39,533 nucleotides of DNA. Origin: Sphingomonas sp. GTDB lineage: Bacteria > Pseudomonadota > Alphaproteobacteria > Sphingomonadales > Sphingomonadaceae. Within the stretch, counting starts at the first letter, position 1; the number at the start of each line of letters is the position of its first letter. The stretch spans positions 1 through 39,533 of the forward strand of contig NZ_JANYGG010000061.1 in the NCBI RefSeq assembly GCF_025362505.1, written 5' to 3'. A program made the translations under genes and the position numbers. The notes beneath the pieces are model-generated. The model made no database searches and was not told the origin of the DNA. It saw nothing but the letters and a program-made list of their open reading frames with translations. Below, one piece after another: positions 34,779 to 39,533 of this stretch.

Positions 34779-34994
34779 TCAAAGGGGCGAGAGGACCACC
34801 AGCCGAGCCTCCTTCGCACCGCACCGCAAGCAACGAAATCGACGGCTGGCTGCCTCTATTGTCCCGGCTCCACATTGACGGGCAACCATTGGCCCCGACA
34901 TTGTCCTAGCGGCGCCACAGGTTCCACATTCCACGCGAACGCTCGCACCGAAGCGGACAAGGTCTGAGGTCGTGCGTATATGCTTGGTGGACAT
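34779..34994 (-). CDS. Small zinc-ribbon-like protein
   Basis: The 71-residue protein has two CxxC pairs, in VECGTCGAAR and FRCLRCGAKE, spaced like a zinc ribbon. The N terminus MSTKHIRTTSDLVRFGASV matches a small conserved protein type I recognise from sphingomonads, of unknown function; a nucleic-acid or protein-binding role would suit a zinc ribbon. GGGA lies directly before the ATG, which is closer than usual for a ribosome site. It is leftward and separate from neighbours. Confidence 0.65.
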   Translation of the reverse strand: MSTKHIRTTSDLVRFGASVRVECGTCGAARTMSGPMVARQCGAGTIEAASRRFRCLRCGAKEARLVVLSPL

Positions 34995-35031
34995 TCCCGA
35001 CGCATAGAGAAACCGGAACGATTCGTGAACA

Positions 35032-35898
35032 TCAAGCTCGATTTGGTCGAGGGGCAGTTGCTTGGCGTTTCAGGATATGCTCGCTAGCGTGGATCGTCGC
35101 GAGATAGTGATAGAACATCCAACTCAACCATACAGCACGGTCATATTCTAACTTTTGGTCTTGTCGGAGGTGGCGAATCCCAAAATTGTTAGCCAGTTGA
35201 AAAAGCTCTTGCTCATCCTTCTTGAGTAGGGCGGTCTTGATTTGCGGGCGGAGCCACTCAAGAACCTCGGCAAGGTCGCGGACGGCCTGGTGGCGTTCGG
35301 TTATGCTACTACCATAGCGCCGGAAGCGTGAAACCGCGCCTTTCACCTTTTCGGTTACGGTGGCGTCGGATGAAGGTAGCTGTGCGGACAGGAGATGTCC
35401 CAATCCTTCGGGGCTCAATTCCATTAGCTCTCCATGCGCATCCAGCACGTAACCCGGCCCGTAGCGCTCCAGCAAAGGGTTCAGCCGGTCACGATAATCC
35501 TCCTGACCGAGTGCCGAGTTGAAATCGCTGTAGTGATAACCACAGCCGTTCCAGTCATGAAAATCTTTCTGCTGTGGTTTGCCAACGTGGTCGAACAAGA
35601 ACTCTATCAAGTCAAAAAGGTCAGCCTCACTATAATTGTGGAGGCGCCTGTTGATGGGCCACAGACCAGACTTCATGATTGTTGAGGTAACGTAGGCCTC
35701 TACATTGGAGCCGATTGCACCCTCTATGTCACCGTCGGTGCAGGATTGTCCGAAAGCCTCGGCAAAATAGCCGCTCGACCAGAAATGGTCAAAGGCATAG
35801 GAAAACAGGGAGTTTAGTGTTTCCAAATCGAGCCGTCCGGCATCGGCGTTTGGCGATGTGCGGGCGCTGAAATACCTACGTGGCTTCTTTGGGGTCAT
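35032..35898 (-). CDS. Unknown 288-residue protein, candidate defence gene
   Basis: I do not recognise a named family with certainty. The protein is soluble, with no signal peptide or membrane helix. The N-terminal half contains SLFSYAFDHFWSSGYFAEAFG, STIMKSGLWPINRRL and DLFDLIEFLFDHVGKP. The C-terminal half is helical (AVRDLAEVLEWLRPQIK, then LFQLANNFGIRHLR, DRAVWLSWMFYHYLATIHA) in a manner that recalls C-terminal helical domains of abortive-infection (AbiJ-like) proteins. A canonical HEPN Rx4-6H motif is not clear. Location in an island beside recombinase and restriction genes favours phage defence, but this is an inference. It is divergent from the serine recombinase gene. Confidence 0.75.
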   Translation of the reverse strand: MTPKKPRRYFSARTSPNADAGRLDLETLNSLFSYAFDHFWSSGYFAEAFGQSCTDGDIEGAIGSNVEAYVTSTIMKSGLWPINRRLHNYSEADLFDLIEFLFDHVGKPQQKDFHDWNGCGYHYSDFNSALGQEDYRDRLNPLLERYGPGYVLDAHGELMELSPEGLGHLLSAQLPSSDATVTEKVKGAVSRFRRYGSSITERHQAVRDLAEVLEWLRPQIKTALLKKDEQELFQLANNFGIRHLRQDQKLEYDRAVWLSWMFYHYLATIHASEHILKRQATAPRPNRA

Positions 35899-35941
35899 GC
35901 CGGGAGCATATTAGGTCACGGTTGCCCCGTCGAGGAGTTCT

Positions 35942-36053
35942 GTTGGGGTATACCCATACGGGCTCCCAACGTGGCACAAATAGGATGTTCCGATAGGGTT
36001 GACTTTGGCATTGTGGAACGTCACAAGGCGAGGGTCTAGAGTCTAACGGAACA
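35942..36053. promoter_or_regulatory. Divergent region with palindromes, possible recombination (res-like) site
   Basis: The 166-bp gap upstream of the serine recombinase has GGGTATACCC (35946-35955), an exact palindrome nested in GTTGGG (35942-35947)/CCCAAC (35965-35970). Further on, TGTTCCG (35986-35992) and CGGAACA (36047-36053) are inverted 54 bp apart. TGTTCCGATA resembles half-sites bound by Tn3-type resolvases. TTGACT at 35999-36004 could be a -35 element. Confidence 0.5.
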
Positions 36054-36064
36054 GGGGTTCTATC

Positions 36065-36610
36065 ATGTTGGTCGGATATGCGCGGGTTTCGAGTGAAGGT
36101 CAGTCTTTCGAGCTTCAACAGGATGCACTGGTCGCGGCCGGATGCGAGAAGGTCTTCAAGGAAAAGCGGACGGGCACGACTACGAATGGCCGGGACGCCT
36201 TGGGGGAGGCGTTGGACTTCGTCCGCGACGGTGACACGCTTGTCGTCACTCGTCTGGACCGCTTGGCTCGCTCGTCCCAGGACCTCCATAACATCATAGC
36301 GGCGCTCACGAAGAAGGGCTCGAAGTTTCGGTGCTTACAGCAAGCGGGCGTGGACACGGACAGCGGCATGGGAAAGCTGGTACTGGCTATTTTGGGCGCC
36401 GTCGCTGAGTTTGAGACGGACATTCGTAAGGAACGTCAGCGCGAAGGTATCGACAAGGCGAAGGCGGCTGGCGTCTACAAGGGCCGCAAGCCTAGTGTTG
36501 ACCGCCAGGCCGTAGCTGATCTTCACGCCCAGGGCATTGGGCCAGCTGCCATCGCCAAGCAGCTCAAGGTGGGGCGCACGAGCGTCTACAGGGCGCTAGG
36601 GATGGTGTAG
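36065..36610 (+). CDS. Serine recombinase, resolvase/invertase family
   Basis: The 181-residue protein is a small serine recombinase. The N-terminal catalytic domain shows GYARVSSEGQS with nucleophile Ser9, then VVTRLDRLARSSQDL with the active-site arginines. A long E-helix includes AEFETDIRKERQREGIDKAKAAG. The C-terminal helix-turn-helix (QAVADLHAQGIGPAAIAKQLK, RTSVYRAL) binds the crossover site. Length and layout match Tn3 resolvases and Gin/Hin invertases. No transposase or invertible segment is seen, so its substrate may be the palindrome-rich region just upstream or a cargo switch elsewhere in the island. Confidence 0.94.
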   Translation: MLVGYARVSSEGQSFELQQDALVAAGCEKVFKEKRTGTTTNGRDALGEALDFVRDGDTLVVTRLDRLARSSQDLHNIIAALTKKGSKFRCLQQAGVDTDSGMGKLVLAILGAVAEFETDIRKERQREGIDKAKAAGVYKGRKPSVDRQAVADLHAQGIGPAAIAKQLKVGRTSVYRALGMV

Positions 36611-36658
36611 GCTTATTGGTGGCTAGGCGCGACGGCCCGACCGTGTAACAACCGAGCC

Positions 36659-39517
36659 GTGACTGTCGACGAGTTTATCAGGAAATGGCGGGCGGCTGAC
36701 CTCAAGGAGCGTTCGGCCGCCCAAGAGCATTTTATCGACCTATGCCGGCTCTTGGGCGAGCCCACGCCAGCTGAAGCCGACCCGAGCGGCACGAGCTATT
36801 GTTTTGAGCGCGGGGCATCAAAGACGACTGGCGCCAATGGTTGGGCCGACGTTTGGAAGCGCGGCCACTTTGGCTGGGAATACAAAGGCAAGCGGAAGGA
36901 CCTAACGGTCGCCTTTGTCCAGCTTCAACAATATGCTCTGGCCCTCGAAAATCCGCCGCTCCTAATCGTCTGCGACCTTGAGCGATTCATTGTCCGCACG
37001 AATTGGACGAACAGCGTCAGTGAGGTCCACGAGTTATCCCTTGAGGACCTTCGGGACGCCAGCAAACGCGACATTCTCAAGTTCGCCATGTCGGAGCCCG
37101 AGCGCCTCCGGCCTGGAACGACGCGGGCAACCCTCACGGCGCGGGCTGCGGCCGACTTCGCCACGCTGGCTAACAACCTACGGGAGCGGGGCCACGAGGC
37201 ACATGCCGTCGCCCACTTCATCAACCGTCTGGTCTTCTGCATGTTTGCGGAGGACGTTCAGCTCCTCCCCAACGGCATGTTCTCGCGGATGCTCCAAGCG
37301 GCCGATGCGGGCGGCGACTTTGAGGCTTTGGCTGGTAGCCTGTTCGCCGCGATGAGGAACGGCGGGATGGTCGGCTTTGAGAGGGTCGAGCATTTCAATG
37401 GTGGGCTATTCGACACGGATGAAACGCTTCCGTTGGGGCCGGACGATATTGCCCTCTGCCGTCGGGTGGCGGCGTTGGATTGGGGTGAGATTGATCCCTC
37501 AATCCTTGGGACGCTCTTTGAACGTGGATTAGACCCAAGCAAACGAGCCCAGCTTGGTGCCCACTACACCGACCGCGACAACATCATGCGCATTGTTGAC
37601 CCAGTGATAATGGGGCCTTGGCTAGCTGATTGGGCTGCCACTAAGGAAGCCATCGAGAAGGCCCTCGAGAAGGCCGGAGAGGGGGCGTCGCCGTCAGTGA
37701 AGGCAAAGGGGCGGGCAGCGGCTGCGGGACTCTACAAGGGCTTCCTAGACCGATTGCGGGCCTATCGCGTGTTGGACCCGGCCTGTGGTTCCGGTAATTT
37801 CCTCTATTTGGCCCTTCGCGCTCTCAAGGACATTGAGCATCGGGCTGGTCTCGAAGCCGAAGCGGTGGGATTACAGCGTGAATTCCCCGGCGTTGGCCCG
37901 GAGAACGTGCTGGGCATCGAATTGAACCCCTACGCCGCGGAGTTGGCGCGGGTGACGGTGTGGATTGGTGAGATACAGTGGATGCGCCGGAATGGCTTTA
38001 GCATCCCACGCCAGCCGGTGCTTCGGCCTCTCTCTAACATCGAGTGCCGGGATGCGATTCTTGAGGGTGATGGGGCAGCGTCTTGGCCCGCCGCGAGCGT
38101 TATCATCGGCAACCCCCCCTTCTTGGGCAACAAGCGGTTGCGAGCTAGCTTGGGAGACAGCTACGTTGAACGGCTTTTCAATGCCTACAAGGGCGTCGTT
38201 CCGGGCGGGGCGGACCTCGTTACGTATTGGGTGGCCAAGGTTGGGTTTTTACTCGCCGAAGCCGCGATTGGGCGCGCAGGACTGGTCACGACAAACTCAA
38301 TCCGTGGGAGTGCCAATCGACCCGTGCTTCAACCTCTTGCTGAAGCAGGACGTATTTTTGAGGCGTGGAGTGATGAGCCGTGGGTAGTGGACGGGGCAGC
38401 GGTCCGAGTGTCCATCATCTGCATGTCCTCTGCACGCGAGCCACAGGCTCAGCTAAACGGGACAGCGGCGGAGCAAATCAACTCTGACCTTTCTGGTTCG
38501 ACAGACGATCTAACCGAGGCCCGTGGCCTCTCATCAAACCTCGGGATTGCGTTCCAAGGCCCGGTCAAGGTCGGACAATTCGAGGTCCCCGGCGACCTTG
38601 CTCGAGAGTGGCTGCTCGCACCCACCAACCCCAATGGGCGACAAAACGCTGATGTATTGCGTCCGTGGGTCAACGGGATTGACGTTGTGCGACGGCCGAC
38701 AGGCCATTGGATAATCGATTTTGGTGGGTTGTCCGAGCGCGAGGCAGCTATGTACGAGGCGCCATTTGAGTATGTCCGAGAGGTCGTCAAACCGAGCCGC
38801 GATGCCAACCGGGATGCACAGCGGCGGGTGAATTGGTGGAAGCTCGGACGTTCCGGTGCCGACCTGAAGCGAGCAACAAGCGGGTTAGACCGCCTAATCG
38901 TAACCCCGCGCGTCGCTAAGTTTCGCCTGTTTGCATGGACCCCCGGCTCCACGTTACCCGATGCACGGGTGAATGCCTTCGCCCGTAGTGACGACCTATT
39001 CTTTGGTGTTCTCCATTCAAGGTTCCACGAGGCTTGGTCACTTCGTCTCGGCGGGTGGCACGGCGTGGGAAACGACCCGCAATATACCCCGTCGAAGTGC
39101 TTTGAGACGTTCCCATTTCCAGCTGGTGTCATTCCAGACCAACCTTCAAGCGAGAGGCCCCGGGATCAGCTTAATGCCGTGGGGGAGGCGGCAAGGCGGC
39201 TGGACGAATTGCGCGAGGCTTGGCTTAATCCACCCGAGCTGGTTCGAGCCGAACCCGAGGTGGTGCCTGGATTTCCGCCGCGCTGCCTTCCTATCAGCGA
39301 GATTGCCGCTATCAGGCTCGCCAAACGCACCCTCACGGCCCTCTACAACGAACGTCCAACGTGGCTGACCAACGCCCATGCGGAACTGGATGCGGCCGTG
39401 GCGGTGGCCTATGGATGGGACCCCAGTATATCAACCGAGGAGGCTTTGGAGCAGCTCCTACAGCTAAACTTAAGTGCTATCGCCGCCAACGCGGCGAAAG
39501 TTTCTCGCAGGAAATAA
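36659..39517 (+). CDS. MmeI-like (type IIL) restriction endonuclease-methyltransferase
   Basis: The 952-residue protein joins cleavage, methylation and recognition in one chain. The N-terminal PD-(D/E)xK-like site has Asp64, nine residues, Glu74-Tyr-Lys76 (FGWEYKGKRKDL), the same spacing as the MmeI nuclease. A helical spacer follows, then a gamma-type N6-adenine methyltransferase: motif I DPACGSGNF (373-381), ELNPYAAELARVTVW, motif IV GNPPF (Asn485). The target-recognition region is around 600-830 and ends with WSLRLGGWHGVGNDPQYTP. Type IIL proteins modify one strand and cut at a distance. The GTG at 36659 matches the conserved N terminus. The stop is at the window end, so it appears complete. 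No separate restriction or specificity gene is seen nearby. Confidence 0.9.
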   Translation: MTVDEFIRKWRAADLKERSAAQEHFIDLCRLLGEPTPAEADPSGTSYCFERGASKTTGANGWADVWKRGHFGWEYKGKRKDLTVAFVQLQQYALALENPPLLIVCDLERFIVRTNWTNSVSEVHELSLEDLRDASKRDILKFAMSEPERLRPGTTRATLTARAAADFATLANNLRERGHEAHAVAHFINRLVFCMFAEDVQLLPNGMFSRMLQAADAGGDFEALAGSLFAAMRNGGMVGFERVEHFNGGLFDTDETLPLGPDDIALCRRVAALDWGEIDPSILGTLFERGLDPSKRAQLGAHYTDRDNIMRIVDPVIMGPWLADWAATKEAIEKALEKAGEGASPSVKAKGRAAAAGLYKGFLDRLRAYRVLDPACGSGNFLYLALRALKDIEHRAGLEAEAVGLQREFPGVGPENVLGIELNPYAAELARVTVWIGEIQWMRRNGFSIPRQPVLRPLSNIECRDAILEGDGAASWPAASVIIGNPPFLGNKRLRASLGDSYVERLFNAYKGVVPGGADLVTYWVAKVGFLLAEAAIGRAGLVTTNSIRGSANRPVLQPLAEAGRIFEAWSDEPWVVDGAAVRVSIICMSSAREPQAQLNGTAAEQINSDLSGSTDDLTEARGLSSNLGIAFQGPVKVGQFEVPGDLAREWLLAPTNPNGRQNADVLRPWVNGIDVVRRPTGHWIIDFGGLSEREAAMYEAPFEYVREVVKPSRDANRDAQRRVNWWKLGRSGADLKRATSGLDRLIVTPRVAKFRLFAWTPGSTLPDARVNAFARSDDLFFGVLHSRFHEAWSLRLGGWHGVGNDPQYTPSKCFETFPFPAGVIPDQPSSERPRDQLNAVGEAARRLDELREAWLNPPELVRAEPEVVPGFPPRCLPISEIAAIRLAKRTLTALYNERPTWLTNAHAELDAAVAVAYGWDPSISTEEALEQLLQLNLSAIAANAAKVSRRK

Positions 39518-39533
39518 TATCAGTTTTGAAGAC

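Larger units (their letters stand above)
31945..39533 (+). mobile_element. Left part of a genomic island integrated at tRNA-Ala
   Basis: The tRNA 3' half is followed by a tyrosine integrase gene reading away from it, then genes of visibly lower GC and mixed codon use: XRE regulator, tail-anchored protein, small proteins, an unknown protein, a serine recombinase and a restriction-methylation gene. This arrangement is typical of elements that use a tRNA 3' end as att site. The left border is set at the tRNA T-arm by inference. No second copy of the tRNA 3' end was seen, so the right border lies beyond the window. Confidence 0.8.

Noticed and set aside
34642-34967. Small ORFs on both strands between the small hydrophilic and zinc-ribbon genes
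   Set aside because: Low-complexity sequences without motifs, overlapping a better-supported zinc-ribbon gene.
35032-35898. Firm assignment of the 288-residue protein to the HEPN/AbiJ family
   Set aside because: Only a general resemblance in the helical C-terminal half; the Rx4-6H motif is not clear.
31969-39533. Right attachment site of the island inside the window
   Set aside because: No second copy of the tRNA-Ala 3' end was found; the end lies outside.

Overview
The window is high-GC alphaproteobacterial chromosome, most likely from a sphingomonad (Sphingomonadales). This rests on gene content and style: a split, circularly permuted tmRNA gene, a gene-transfer-agent (GTA) type endolysin/holin pair, a PrsK/PrsR two-component pair, small proteins of a sphingomonad kind, and dispersed palindromic repeats. 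The placement comes from recognised families, not from a search.

Positions 1-31892 are core-like. They hold the 3' part of uvrB, a lipoprotein, a GDSL autotransporter esterase, the endolysin/holin pair, an esterase, and a divergent Mur-ligase/LD-carboxypeptidase pair that fits peptidoglycan recycling. Next come a SWIB protein, a Nudix hydrolase, a small lipoprotein, and ssrA (about 10765-11137), which lies in what looks like an empty 750-bp gap. A secreted amidohydrolase and a hybrid histidine kinase follow, then a PepSY/response regulator/histidine kinase operon, an ABC-F ATPase carrying an in-frame repeat, a Tat-type class V aminotransferase flanked by pieces of a dispersed repeat, a small membrane protein, a DUF885 peptidase, prsR-prsK, an aldo/keto reductase, a DUF4893 lipoprotein, 3-hydroxybutyrate dehydrogenase, a YpfJ-type metallopeptidase and an NADP-dependent oxidoreductase.

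From tRNA-Ala(CGC) at 31893 the character changes. A tyrosine integrase starts 130 bp past the tRNA and reads away from it. It is followed by genes of visibly lower GC: an XRE regulator with a palindrome in its divergent promoter region, a coiled-coil tail-anchored membrane protein, two small proteins, an unrecognised 288-residue protein, a serine recombinase, and a 952-residue MmeI-like (type IIL) restriction-methylation protein that ends at the window edge. This is the left end of an integrated genomic island with defence cargo; its right end is not in the window.

The most notable points are the permuted tmRNA with readable tag ANDNEALAIAA and base pairing between its two pieces, a repeated loop motif with an extra copy beyond its end, the isolated GTA-type lysis cassette, palindromic repeats that lie inside coding sequence or supply stop codons, and the tRNA-borne island with unassigned genes beside restriction and regulatory genes.
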